DNA of 64,000 bases from assembly GCF_000797465.1 (NCBI RefSeq), contig NZ_JSWG01000001.1, positions 1 through 64,000 on the forward strand, in the 5' to 3' direction. The notes beneath the pieces are model-generated. The model was not told the DNA's origin, did not search any database, and saw only the letters and a program-made list of their open reading frames with translations. The translations under genes and the position numbers were made by a program. Origin of the DNA: Psychroserpens jangbogonensis. GTDB taxonomy: Bacteria > Bacteroidota > Bacteroidia > Flavobacteriales > Flavobacteriaceae. Below are positions 24,991 through 33,491 of this stretch, piece by piece; the stretch's first letter is position 1; every line of letters begins with the position of its first letter.

Positions 24991-25932
24991 TTAATTATCA
25001 TCTTGATTTGAAAGTGCTGTACTGGAATCTAAATAATTGGGTATTCCATCATTATCAGTATCGTCATTAGTTGGATCTCCATTATTATCAATATCTTCAT
25101 AACGTGTTAATACACCATCACCATCATCGTCTACATCGAAAAAATCAGGAATATCATCATTGTCTGTATCATCGTCAAAAACATTACCATCTTGGTTTAT
25201 ATCTTCTAAAAATGACATTACTAAATCTGCATCATGGTCGTTAAACTCGGAAGTATATAATTCAAACTTAAAAATAAGGTTTGCGTATTGTGGAATACCA
25301 AAAGGAGGTGCACTAAAATAAGCCAACCCAGAAGGGACAAACATTACACCTAAACCGTAATTGTCGTATGAAAATGTTCCGTCTCCATTGTCAATAATAG
25401 TTGTAGCAGTACCAAAATCTGGCAATACTACTCTCCAAGCTTCTATAAGAGTTATAAGATCTAAACTTGTTGCATTCACTGTACTATCAAAATCTTCACC
25501 ATCAAATAAGTTTCCAAAATAATTAATGTTTACAGTATCTGATGAATTAGGATTATCTCCTCCTCCTTGACTTAATTTGAGTGTGTAATATTCATATTCT
25601 ACGTCTCTATATTCTGTAGTAAATGTTTCAATATCATCAATCAATAACGTATTATTAGCTGGATCTGGTAAATCTTCATAAATACCGTCCTCATTCTCAT
25701 CCGGAAGCTCCAGAATTACAATATCATCATAAGTATAATTTCCAGGAGTCTCAAACAAGGAAGAATTATAATAATGCGTACTCATATACTTCAATAAAGA
25801 ATCTTTATCGGCTTCTTGTTGAACAGTTCTATCTCTTGCTGGCACTTGTGTAAAACCGTCATCATCATTCTTACATGAGACGAAACATAAGACTAAAAGC
25901 AGAATAACTGCAATGGTATTTCTAAATGTCAT
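24991..25932 (-). CDS. FKBP-type peptidyl-prolyl isomerase lipoprotein with calcium-type repeats
   Basis: 313 residues from the ATG at 25932, which begins a lipoprotein signal (MTFRNTIAVILLLVLCFVSC). The middle (about 120-230) resembles an FKBP domain (DTVNINYFGNLFDGEDFDST, VMFVPSGLAY, NLIFKFELYT). The C-terminus (about 240-305) holds acidic repeats such as DINQDGN, DTDNDDIPDFFDVDDDGDGV and DTDNDGIPNYLDS. These resemble thrombospondin type 3 calcium loops. An outer-membrane or periplasmic folding role is likely, with calcium binding at the tail. A relation to gliding protein GldI is possible but not shown. Confidence 0.82.
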   Translation of the reverse strand: MTFRNTIAVILLLVLCFVSCKNDDDGFTQVPARDRTVQQEADKDSLLKYMSTHYYNSSLFETPGNYTYDDIVILELPDENEDGIYEDLPDPANNTLLIDDIETFTTEYRDVEYEYYTLKLSQGGGDNPNSSDTVNINYFGNLFDGEDFDSTVNATSLDLITLIEAWRVVLPDFGTATTIIDNGDGTFSYDNYGLGVMFVPSGLAYFSAPPFGIPQYANLIFKFELYTSEFNDHDADLVMSFLEDINQDGNVFDDDTDNDDIPDFFDVDDDGDGVLTRYEDIDNNGDPTNDDTDNDGIPNYLDSSTALSNQDDN

Positions 25933-26072
25933 AACTAGGTATATTTTCTTTAACAATCATTCAAAATATAAGAACTATTTTAAATGATACAATATTGCTT
26001 ATTTTTAAGGTGCAAGATACAATAATATATATTTTTGCATCAAACAATTAACGCCATTTTTACAACTTTAAT

Positions 26073-26453
26073 ATGCGAGTAGACAAATACCTTTGGAGTA
26101 TTAGATATTTTAAGACCAGAAGCATAGCAACAAATGCTTGCAAAAAAGGTCATGTAAAGGTTAATGAACAAGTAGCCAAAGCAAGTAGAGATGTATACCC
26201 TACTGATAAAATTGAATTGCGTAAAGATCAAATCAATTATGTTATTGTAGTTAATGATTTACCGGAAAGCAGAGTTGGTGCAAAATTAGTAGATATTTAC
26301 AGAACAGATATTACGCCTAAAGAAGCTTTTGAAGCAAAAGATCTATTAAAGTACTCAAAAGATTATTACAGAAAAAAAGGAGTTGGAAGACCAACAAAAA
26401 AAGACAGAAGAGATATAGATGGCTTTTATGAAACTCCTGAAGAAGATATCTAA
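26073..26453 (+). CDS. S4-domain RNA-binding protein (Hsp15-like)
   Basis: 126 residues beginning MRVDKYLWSIRYFKTRSIAT, a classical S4 RNA-binding domain, followed by a basic tail. Hsp15-type proteins bind stalled 50S-nascent chain complexes, and this one is probably similar. A TATTTTTG box at 26030-26037 lies 35 bases upstream. It precedes a phosphoribosyltransferase gene by 56 bases. Confidence 0.88.
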   Translation: MRVDKYLWSIRYFKTRSIATNACKKGHVKVNEQVAKASRDVYPTDKIELRKDQINYVIVVNDLPESRVGAKLVDIYRTDITPKEAFEAKDLLKYSKDYYRKKGVGRPTKKDRRDIDGFYETPEEDI

Positions 26454-26509
26454 AATTAAAACCTACATTAAGAAAACTCTTTTTTATCTTTGAAAAAATC
26501 AAAACTAGC

Positions 26510-27013
26510 ATGAGCATTACAAAAAATATAATACTCAATCATCAGGAAATTCAGCATAAAATAAGACGTATTGCTTACCAAATTTATGAGAGCAACGTTT
26601 ATGAAGAAGAAATTATTCTTGCTGGAGTTCAAGAAAATGGCTTTTTGTTAGCAAAGAAACTTAAACAAAATTTAGAAAAAATCTCTGAGATAAAGCCTAT
26701 TCTTTGTAAAGTCATTATTGATAAAAAAAATCCACTTGCTGAAATCACAACATCTCTTGGGAAAGATGACTACACAAATAAATCTTTGGTTTTAATTGAT
26801 GACGTTCTAAATTCTGGCAGTACACTTATCTATGGTGTAAAGCACTTTTTAGATGTACCTCTAAAGCAATTTAAAACGGCAGTACTCGTAAATAGAAATC
26901 ATAAAAAGTATCCCGTTAAGGCTGATTTTAAAGGTATTTCTCTATCGACATCTTTGCATGAACATGTAGAAGTAATCTTATCTGGCAAACAATTTGAAGC
27001 ATACTTAAAATAA
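26510..27013 (+). CDS. PyrR-like phosphoribosyltransferase
   Basis: 167 residues. The PRPP-binding motif is LVLIDDVLNSGSTL, with Ser in place of the usual Thr after Asn. Other family parts are LAGVQENGFLLAKKL and a C-terminal STSLHEHVEVILSG. Family members are purine or uracil phosphoribosyltransferases or PyrR regulators; the substrate is unclear. It converges with aroK, the two stops overlapping by nine bases. A TATCTTTG box occurs at 26485-26492. Confidence 0.85.
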   Translation: MSITKNIILNHQEIQHKIRRIAYQIYESNVYEEEIILAGVQENGFLLAKKLKQNLEKISEIKPILCKVIIDKKNPLAEITTSLGKDDYTNKSLVLIDDVLNSGSTLIYGVKHFLDVPLKQFKTAVLVNRNHKKYPVKADFKGISLSTSLHEHVEVILSGKQFEAYLK

Positions 27014-27523
27014 TTCAAGTAAAACAGATTCGACAACTTTGTCTAATGACAATGCATCTGTTTTTATAATAATATCTGCTTGTTCATAGATAGGAGCTCT
27101 TTCAAATACATGTTTTCCTATAAATTCTAATAGATTTTCTTTTGTATCAATATGAGAAATTAGAGGTCTACTAGATTTTTCTTCAAATAAACGCTCTGTA
27201 AGATTTGAAATAGATGATTTAAGGTAAATCATTTTAGAATGTTCTGCTTCTTTAATAATATTCAAATTATTTCCATAACAAGGCGTTCCACCACCTAAAG
27301 CAACAATAGCCTTTCTTTTAGTTATAACTTCCTTTAAATAAAGGTGTTCTTGCTTCCTAAAAAAAATCTCTCCTTTAGTTTTAAAAATATCACTAACCTT
27401 CATTCCTACTTTTTCTTCAATGTAAGTATCGAAATCAATAAAATTATAATTTACAACCTTTGATAATTTCTTACCAACAGAAGACTTTCCTGAGCCCATA
27501 TATCCAACTAAAATTAGTGTCAT
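27005..27523 (-). CDS. aroK: Shikimate kinase
   Basis: Phosphorylates shikimate on the way to aromatic amino acids. It has 172 residues, the usual size, with the P-loop LVGYMGSGKSSVGKKL, FDTYIEEK, the substrate motif ALGGGTPCY and the lid segment RPLISH. It is monocistronic and converges with the phosphoribosyltransferase gene. Confidence 0.95.
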   Translation of the reverse strand: MTLILVGYMGSGKSSVGKKLSKVVNYNFIDFDTYIEEKVGMKVSDIFKTKGEIFFRKQEHLYLKEVITKRKAIVALGGGTPCYGNNLNIIKEAEHSKMIYLKSSISNLTERLFEEKSSRPLISHIDTKENLLEFIGKHVFERAPIYEQADIIIKTDALSLDKVVESVLLELF

Positions 27524-27598
27524 TTTGTTGTTATAAATTGATTATTAAAAACATAAGTATAGTGATCACAAAAAAACAAAAAAATATCCAATAATAGG

Positions 27599-27629
27599 TT
27601 TGGATTATTAATTAAACGTTTTATATTTG
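27599..27629 (+). promoter_or_regulatory. Putative tRNA-Lys promoter
   Basis: TTTG at 27599-27602, 19 bases, TATATTTG at 27622-27629. This is the best match to the Bacteroidota pattern in the window; the mature tRNA begins 24 bases downstream. Confidence 0.8.
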
Positions 27630-27652
27630 CACCCTCGTTAGAGAAACTTATT

Positions 27653-27725
27653 GACCAGTTAGCTCAGTTGGCAGAGCATCTCCCTTTTAAGGAGAGGGTC
27701 CTGGGTTCGAGCCCCAGACTGGTCA
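27653..27725 (+). tRNA. tRNA-Lys (anticodon TTT)
   Basis: 73 nt with a full cloverleaf. The acceptor stem GACCAGT/ACTGGTC has discriminator A. The D-arm contains AGCTCAGTTGGCAGAGC, the anticodon loop CTTTTAA gives TTT, and the T-arm has GGTTCGAGCCC. CCA is not encoded. Confidence 0.97.
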
Positions 27726-27731
27726 CAACAA

Positions 27732-27762
27732 AAAAAGTTAAGCATTCGCTTAACTTTTTTTT
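27732..27762 (+). terminator. Terminator after tRNA-Lys
   Basis: GTTAAGC-ATTC-GCTTAAC stem (27737-27754) flanked by an A-run and nine T residues. It lies between the two tRNA genes, so the Leu tRNA is either made from its own promoter or by readthrough. TATCTTTA at 27763-27770 is a near -10 match for it. Confidence 0.85.
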
Positions 27763-27780
27763 TATCTTTATTGAAATAAT

Positions 27781-27864
27781 GCGCACGTGGCGGAATTGGT
27801 AGACGCGCCAGCTTGAGGGGTTGGTGGACATTAGTCCGTGGAAGTTCGAGTCTTCTCGTGCGCA
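27781..27864 (+). tRNA. tRNA-Leu (anticodon GAG)
   Basis: 84 nt with a long variable arm, as expected for Leu. Acceptor GCGCACG/CGTGCGC, discriminator A, anticodon stem CCAGC/GTTGG and loop TTGAGGG give GAG. The variable arm contains TGGACATTAGTCC, and the T-arm has AGTTCGAGTCT. CCA is not encoded. Confidence 0.96.
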
Positions 27865-27975
27865 CATTTACATCTTTCCATTCTTTATAATTAGGTACCA
27901 AATCATAAAATAAATATAATTATCGAGGCTCATTTAAAAAAAAGCTTATTTTTGTTTAATCTTTTTAATTGAAAA

Positions 27976-28875
27976 ATGAACAATATTAAAAGTACGTTTA
28001 GTATTAAAGACCTCGAAAATCTAACTGGCATTAAAGCCCATACCATCAGAATATGGGAAAAAAGATACAATCTACTTCAACCAGAGAGAACTGATACCAA
28101 TATTAGATATTACAGCTTAAGTAATCTTCAAAAATTACTTAACATAAGTTATTTAAATAATAACGGTTATAAAATATCAAAAATAGCTTCACTAGAAAGT
28201 GATGCTATTCCTCAGCTTGTAAAAGAAGTTGCGCAAAGTGATACTACTAATAATCATGCTATTGACACTTTTAAATTGTCTATGCTTAATTTTGATCAAA
28301 AGTTATTTTACGATACTTATGAAAACTTAATTAAAGAAAAATCATTTAGTGAGATTTTTTATCAAGACTTAATTCCACTACTTTCTGAAATAGGAATGCT
28401 TTGGCAAACAGATACAATTACACCTGCACATGAGCACTTTCTAACCTCTCTTATAAGACAGAAAATTTTAGTAAACACCGAGCTAATTCAATCTAAAAAT
28501 CAAGTAAATAGCGACAAAACATTCGTATTATATCTTCCTGATAATGAGGTTCATGAATTAGGATTAATGATTATTAATTATGAAATAATTTCTAGAGGAC
28601 ATCAAGCTATATTTTTGGGTCAAAGTGTCCCAATTGGTGGTCTAAAAGATCTTCTTAATTATTATGATGATATCACCTTTGTTTCTTACTTTACTGTAAA
28701 ACCTGAGAAAGACGCTATTGTTGATTACATTAAAGACTTTTCGAAACAATTACTAGTTAAAGACTCAATTAAATTATGGATATTAGGAAGAATGTTAGAT
28801 GAAATTAATTTAACTTCACTACCAAAACAAATTGTTCCATTCAAAACAATTGATGATTTAGTTAAAAAACTCTAA
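27976..28875 (+). CDS. CarH-like MerR regulator with B12-binding domain
   Basis: 299 residues. The N-terminal MerR helix-turn-helix (about 7-75, IKAHTIRIWEKRYNLLQPER) is followed by a helical bundle with W-x9-E-H (W143, E153, H154), the cobalamin-cap signature of CarH. A cobalamin-binding domain follows with E-x-H-x-x-G (E191, H193, G196 in EVHELG), the usual lower axial ligand site. CarH proteins repress carotenoid genes in the dark and release DNA when light breaks the adenosylcobalamin bond. Placement 53 bases before crtI on the same strand supports that role. A TATTTTTG box (27947-27954) precedes it. Confidence 0.88.
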   Translation: MNNIKSTFSIKDLENLTGIKAHTIRIWEKRYNLLQPERTDTNIRYYSLSNLQKLLNISYLNNNGYKISKIASLESDAIPQLVKEVAQSDTTNNHAIDTFKLSMLNFDQKLFYDTYENLIKEKSFSEIFYQDLIPLLSEIGMLWQTDTITPAHEHFLTSLIRQKILVNTELIQSKNQVNSDKTFVLYLPDNEVHELGLMIINYEIISRGHQAIFLGQSVPIGGLKDLLNYYDDITFVSYFTVKPEKDAIVDYIKDFSKQLLVKDSIKLWILGRMLDEINLTSLPKQIVPFKTIDDLVKKL

Positions 28876-28913
28876 AATTTTACTATTAAAGCTAGAATTG
28901 TTTAACTTTTATG

Positions 28914-28921
28914 TAAATTTG
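28914..28921 (+). promoter_or_regulatory. -7 box of the crt operon
   Basis: TAAATTTG ends seven bases before the crtI ATG, so the transcript would be nearly leaderless. No good TTTG partner stands at about 19 bases, which fits a regulated promoter. The CarH-like regulator would be expected to bind here. Confidence 0.45.
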
Positions 28922-28928
28922 TTAAACA

Positions 28929-30392
28929 ATGAATAAATGTATTGCCATAATAGGTTCCGGATTTTCAGCTTTATCGGCTTCGTGCTATTTAGCTCAAAAT
29001 GGATACGATGTTTCTGTTTTTGAAAAAAACGCTACAGTTGGTGGTCGTTGCAGACAAATAAAAAAAGAAGGATTTACATTTGACATTGGTCCGAGTTGGT
29101 ACTGGATGCCAGATGTTTTTGAAAAATTCTTTGGAGACTTCGGCAAATCTACTTCAGATTTTTATGAATTGGATAAGTTGAGTCCTGCTTACAAAATATT
29201 CTTTAAAGACGAGGTCATTACTATAGGAGATACTCTAGATAAAATATGTGACGAATTTGAGCGTATTGAACCAGGAAGTTCAAAAGCTCTAAGAAAGTTT
29301 ATTAAAAAAGCAGCATCTAATTATGAAATCGCAATAAACAAAGTCGTCCTTAAACCTGGGATCTCTCCATTTGAATTAGTAACTCCAGAAACAGCACTGC
29401 GTGTAGATCAATTTTTTAAAACTATAAGTGGTGACGTAAGAAAGAGTTTTAAAAATCCTAAACTTATTTCTACACTTGAGTTTCCAGTATTGTTTTTAGG
29501 TGCTAAACCTAATAAAACACCTTCCTTTTATAGTTTCATGAACTATGCTGATTTTGGCTTAGGTACTTGGCATCCTAAAGGAGGTATGTACGAAGTTATA
29601 AAAGCGATGACATCTTTAGCTGAAAGCTTAGGCGTAATCATTCATACAAATAGTCCCGTTGACAAGATTAATGTAGAAAACAAATCAACTACATCTATAA
29701 TAATTAATGGAGAAACTAAGAATTTCGATATTGTATTAAGCGGAGCAGATTATCATCATTCTGAAACCTTATTAGATCAAAAATACAGGCAATATTCTGA
29801 AGCTTATTGGAGTAAAAAAACATTTGCACCTTCTTCTCTCCTATTTTATGTTGGTTTTGATAAAAAACTTAAAAATGTAGAGCATCATAACTTGTTTTTT
29901 GATACAAATTTTGAAGCGCATGCAGAAGAAATTTATGATAATCCGCAATGGCCAAAAGACCCTCTGTTTTATGCTAATTTCCCATCTGTAACTGATGACT
30001 CAATGGCACCAGAAAACAATGAGACTGGTTTTTTCTTAATTCCGATTGCTCCAGGAATTGAAGATACAGATGAATTAAGAGCTCAATATTTTGATATCAT
30101 CATGTCTCGTTTTGAAAAACTGACAAATCAGAAAATTAAAAATAATATTATATTTAAAGAGTCCTTCTGTGTTAAAGATTTCATTAAAGAATATAATTCT
30201 TATAAAGGTAATGCATATGGAATGGCAAATACACTTTCTCAAACTGCATTTCTAAGACCCAAATTAAAAAGTAAAAAGGTAAATAATCTTTATTTCACAG
30301 GACAATTAACGGTTCCAGGACCAGGAGTTCCTCCTTCACTAATTTCAGGGAAATTAGTGGCAGAACTCATTATTAAACACCATAAAAATTAA
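28929..30392 (+). CDS. crtI: Phytoene desaturase
   Basis: FAD-dependent conversion of phytoene to lycopene. It has 487 residues with an N-terminal dinucleotide-binding fold (IAIIGSGFSALSASCYLAQN, EKNATVGGRCRQIKKEGFTF) and the C-terminal CrtI signature (NLYFTGQLTVPGPGVPPSLI). It is first of a tight crtI-crtB-crtZ-crtY operon, with one base between this stop and the crtB start. Confidence 0.96.
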   Translation: MNKCIAIIGSGFSALSASCYLAQNGYDVSVFEKNATVGGRCRQIKKEGFTFDIGPSWYWMPDVFEKFFGDFGKSTSDFYELDKLSPAYKIFFKDEVITIGDTLDKICDEFERIEPGSSKALRKFIKKAASNYEIAINKVVLKPGISPFELVTPETALRVDQFFKTISGDVRKSFKNPKLISTLEFPVLFLGAKPNKTPSFYSFMNYADFGLGTWHPKGGMYEVIKAMTSLAESLGVIIHTNSPVDKINVENKSTTSIIINGETKNFDIVLSGADYHHSETLLDQKYRQYSEAYWSKKTFAPSSLLFYVGFDKKLKNVEHHNLFFDTNFEAHAEEIYDNPQWPKDPLFYANFPSVTDDSMAPENNETGFFLIPIAPGIEDTDELRAQYFDIIMSRFEKLTNQKIKNNIIFKESFCVKDFIKEYNSYKGNAYGMANTLSQTAFLRPKLKSKKVNNLYFTGQLTVPGPGVPPSLISGKLVAELIIKHHKN

Positions 30393-30393
30393 T

Positions 30394-31233
30394 ATGAAAG
30401 CAATTTTTGATACCGTTTCACACCAATGTAGTAAGACTGTTACTCAATCTTATAGCACATCGTTTTCTTTAGCTACAAAAATGCTATCAAATTCAATTCG
30501 TCAAGACATTTACAACATTTATGGTTTTGTAAGATTCGCTGATGAGATTGTTGATAGCTTCCATGATTATGACAAAGAGTTGCTCTTTAATAACTTTACT
30601 CACGATCTCGAGTTAGCATTGGTACAAAAAATAAGTCTAAATCCTATTTTAAACTCTTTTCAAGAAACGTATCACAGATACAACATTGATAAAAGTTTAG
30701 TTGATGCGTTTATGAAAAGTATGCGTTTAGATTTACACAAGAATAATTACCTTACAGAATCTGAATATAAAGAATACATTTATGGTTCTGCAGATGTTGT
30801 TGGTTTAATGTGTTTAAAGGTTTTTGTAAAAGGTAATAAAGAAAAGTATGATTCTCTTAAAGATTCAGCAATGAGTTTAGGTTCAGCCTTTCAAAAAGTG
30901 AATTTCTTAAGAGATTTAAAAGCAGATTTTGAAGATTTAAGCCGAACTTATTTTCCAAACACGGACTTAAATCATTTAGATGAAACATCTAAAAAAAATA
31001 TTATAGATGATATAGAAAGCGATTTCTCTAAAGGCCTTCAAGGCATCAAAAACCTACCTATTGAAGCTAAATTTGGTGTATTTATGGCGTACAGATATTA
31101 CAGTCAACTATTAAAGAAATTAAAGAAGACACCAGCTTTAGAAATAAAATCTACGAGAATTAGAGTACCGAACTATAAAAAATTCGAGTTGCTTACTAGA
31201 AGTTATGTCAAATATCAATTAAACCTATTATAA
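30394..31233 (+). CDS. crtB: Phytoene synthase
   Basis: Condenses two geranylgeranyl diphosphates to phytoene. It has 279 residues with both Asp-rich metal sites, FADEIVDSF and the second region LRDLKADFEDLSRTYFPN, plus the SYSTSFSLATKML start and YGSADVVGLMCLKVF. It is separated by one base from each neighbour, so translation is probably coupled. Confidence 0.96.
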   Translation: MKAIFDTVSHQCSKTVTQSYSTSFSLATKMLSNSIRQDIYNIYGFVRFADEIVDSFHDYDKELLFNNFTHDLELALVQKISLNPILNSFQETYHRYNIDKSLVDAFMKSMRLDLHKNNYLTESEYKEYIYGSADVVGLMCLKVFVKGNKEKYDSLKDSAMSLGSAFQKVNFLRDLKADFEDLSRTYFPNTDLNHLDETSKKNIIDDIESDFSKGLQGIKNLPIEAKFGVFMAYRYYSQLLKKLKKTPALEIKSTRIRVPNYKKFELLTRSYVKYQLNLL

Positions 31234-31234
31234 T

Positions 31235-31684
31235 ATGCAAACCGTACTGTGGATTCTTGTTTTTTTAGGTGTCTTTTCCACCATGGAATTTATGGCGTGG
31301 TTTACGCATAAATACGTGATGCATGGATTTTTATGGAGTTTACACAAAGATCACCACCACAAAGATCACGATAGTTGGTTTGAACGTAATGATGCCTTTT
31401 TTATTTTTTATGCGCTAGTAAGTATGACTTGTTTTTATTTATGGAGTTATGAAAATATTTGGTATTGTTTACCAATCGGACTTGGAATTATGGCGTATGG
31501 AGCTGCTTATTTTTTAGTTCATGACATCTTTATCCATCAACGTTTCAAGGTGTTTAGAAATGCCAATAATTGGTACGCTAAAGGCGTAAGACGAGCTCAC
31601 AAAATTCATCACAAGCACTTAAGTAAAGGTGATGGTGAATGCTTCGGAATGTTATTCGTACCTTTCAAATATTTCAAAAAATAA
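31235..31684 (+). CDS. crtZ: Beta-carotene hydroxylase
   Basis: Adds 3-hydroxyl groups to beta-carotene rings, giving zeaxanthin. It has 149 residues, a membrane di-iron protein with the His clusters HKYVMH, HKDHHHKDH, HDIFIH and RAHKIHHKH and about four membrane helices. It is third in the crt operon. Confidence 0.95.
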   Translation: MQTVLWILVFLGVFSTMEFMAWFTHKYVMHGFLWSLHKDHHHKDHDSWFERNDAFFIFYALVSMTCFYLWSYENIWYCLPIGLGIMAYGAAYFLVHDIFIHQRFKVFRNANNWYAKGVRRAHKIHHKHLSKGDGECFGMLFVPFKYFKK

Positions 31685-31699
31685 TAGTTTATTTTACCT

Positions 31700-32845
31700 A
31701 TGACTGGAAGTTCCCATTTCGATTACATCATTATTGGAAATGGTTTAGCTGGTTTTCAACTAGCTTTAAAACTTTCTGAAGAGTCTCATTTTAAGGACAA
31801 ACAAATTGCCCTTATTGATCCTTCAGAAAAAAACACCAATGATAAAACTTGGAGCTTTTGGCAAACTGAATCCTCACTATGGAATTCTATCATTCATAAA
31901 TCCTGGAAAAAGGCTTCTGTAATAACTTCAAAAAAAGAAATAGACTTAGAGTTAAATCCATATACCTACAATTCTGTTAAATCCTTAGATTTTTATAGAG
32001 AAGCTAAAGCACAACTCAATAAAAAAGAAAACATTCAATTTATAATTGAAAAGGTAACTTCAGTTAAAGAAAATGAATCTGTTTTAGTTACTACAAACAA
32101 AAACACATATTCGGCTTCACATGTCTTTGACAGTCGTGTTCCTGATGAATTTTCAACAGAAAAAAACAATAGTGTTTCTATTATTCAGCATTTTAAAGGT
32201 TGGGTAATTAAAACTGAAAACAATTGTTTTGATGAAACCAAGGTGGTCATGATGGATTATCGATTAAAAGATGGCGAACAAACCACTTTTATGTATGTCT
32301 TACCATTTTCAAAAACCGAAGCTTTAGTAGAGTTTACTTATTTTACTGAAAACTTAGTTGATGAACATGTTTATGATAATTATATCAAAACATATATTAA
32401 AAACTATCTGCAAATAGACCACTATTCTATAATAGAAACTGAACAAGGACAAATCCCAATGACCAATTATGATTTCTCTAAATTCAACACTAATACTGTT
32501 ACCAAAATTGGAACTGGAGGTGGCTGGGTTAAAGGTTCTACAGGATATTCCTTTAAGCTTACAGAAAAAAAAGTTGCTAAAATTATAGAAAACATTAAGG
32601 CTAATAAAACACCATCTAGTAATCTATTTAGAAGTAAATATAAATTTTACGATAAAGTGTTTTTAAAAGTTCTCAAAGATGAAAACCATAAAGGTGAATG
32701 GATTTTTAAGCAGTTTTATAGTAAAAATTCGGTTCAAACTATGTTTCGTTTTTTGGATGAAGAATCTACTTTTTTAGAAGAAGTAAAAATTATGTGGTCC
32801 TTATTCTCTTGGTCATTCATTAAAGCATTTTTTAAAACGCTTTAA
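31700..32845 (+). CDS. crtY: Lycopene beta-cyclase
   Basis: Closes both ends of lycopene to beta-rings. It has 381 residues, an NAD(P)/FAD-type fold (FDYIIIGNGLAGFQLALKLS) with the family motifs DKTWSFWQ and YVLPFSKTEALVEFTYFT and a later GGGWVKGSTGYSF. Last of the operon; its end overlaps the converging thioredoxin-like gene by 14 bases. No crtW ketolase is nearby, so zeaxanthin is the likely end product of this locus. Confidence 0.95.
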   Translation: MTGSSHFDYIIIGNGLAGFQLALKLSEESHFKDKQIALIDPSEKNTNDKTWSFWQTESSLWNSIIHKSWKKASVITSKKEIDLELNPYTYNSVKSLDFYREAKAQLNKKENIQFIIEKVTSVKENESVLVTTNKNTYSASHVFDSRVPDEFSTEKNNSVSIIQHFKGWVIKTENNCFDETKVVMMDYRLKDGEQTTFMYVLPFSKTEALVEFTYFTENLVDEHVYDNYIKTYIKNYLQIDHYSIIETEQGQIPMTNYDFSKFNTNTVTKIGTGGGWVKGSTGYSFKLTEKKVAKIIENIKANKTPSSNLFRSKYKFYDKVFLKVLKDENHKGEWIFKQFYSKNSVQTMFRFLDEESTFLEEVKIMWSLFSWSFIKAFFKTL

Positions 32846-33410
32846 GTAAATCATCAATGGTATTTGTGACTCGATCATTATTCCAATCTGCAGGTCCAGA
32901 TTTATCAACAACTATCTCACCTTTCTTATCAATAACAAAAGTTCTTGGTATTGAAGTCACATCAAATTCTTTAGGATAAGCTGTGAGTGATTGATAAACA
33001 TTAAAAGAGTAGTCTTTTTTAGATATAAATTTATTTATTACAGCAACATCTTCATTAGACACAAATAAAAATACAACATCATCATTTCCTTTGTATTTCT
33101 GATATAGCAGTTCCATACTTGGCATTTCTGCTATACATGGTGGACACCAAGTTGCCCAAAAATTTATAACAATTACCTTTCCTTTAGCAGAATTAAAATC
33201 ATACTCAGTTTCAGAAACATCATGTAACCTCCAATTATAATTTGAAATTACCTTACGTTCAGAATCATCAATTACCGAAGGCTTTACAATTAAGGTTATC
33301 CCTTTGTTTATAAACACTTGTATTGGTTGTCTTGTCTGCGGAATAATTAATAACGCAATAACAATAACGATGATTATATTGTAAATTTTTGATTTTTTTG
33401 ATCTCGCCAT
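32832..33410 (-). CDS. TlpA-like membrane-anchored thioredoxin
   Basis: 192 residues from the ATG at 33410. An N-terminal anchor (about 11-28) is followed by a periplasmic thioredoxin fold with the redox motif in NFWATWCPPCIAEMPSM and the cis-Pro loop VTSIPRTFVID. Such proteins reduce or oxidise exported proteins, for example in cytochrome c maturation or stress defence. The partner is unknown. It converges with crtY. Confidence 0.9.
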   Translation of the reverse strand: MARSKKSKIYNIIIVIVIALLIIPQTRQPIQVFINKGITLIVKPSVIDDSERKVISNYNWRLHDVSETEYDFNSAKGKVIVINFWATWCPPCIAEMPSMELLYQKYKGNDDVVFLFVSNEDVAVINKFISKKDYSFNVYQSLTAYPKEFDVTSIPRTFVIDKKGEIVVDKSGPADWNNDRVTNTIDDLLKAF

Positions 33411-33491
33411 AATAGTTAAAAAATAGAAACGCATTACCATAGTCGATAATGCGCTTCAAATCTAACAACAAAACTTTGTTTTTATATTAAA

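Noticed and set aside
27659-27901. Leftward open frames of 67 and 80 codons across the tRNA genes
   Set aside because: They run antisense to two clear tRNA cloverleaves and give the familiar artefact protein of tRNA regions.
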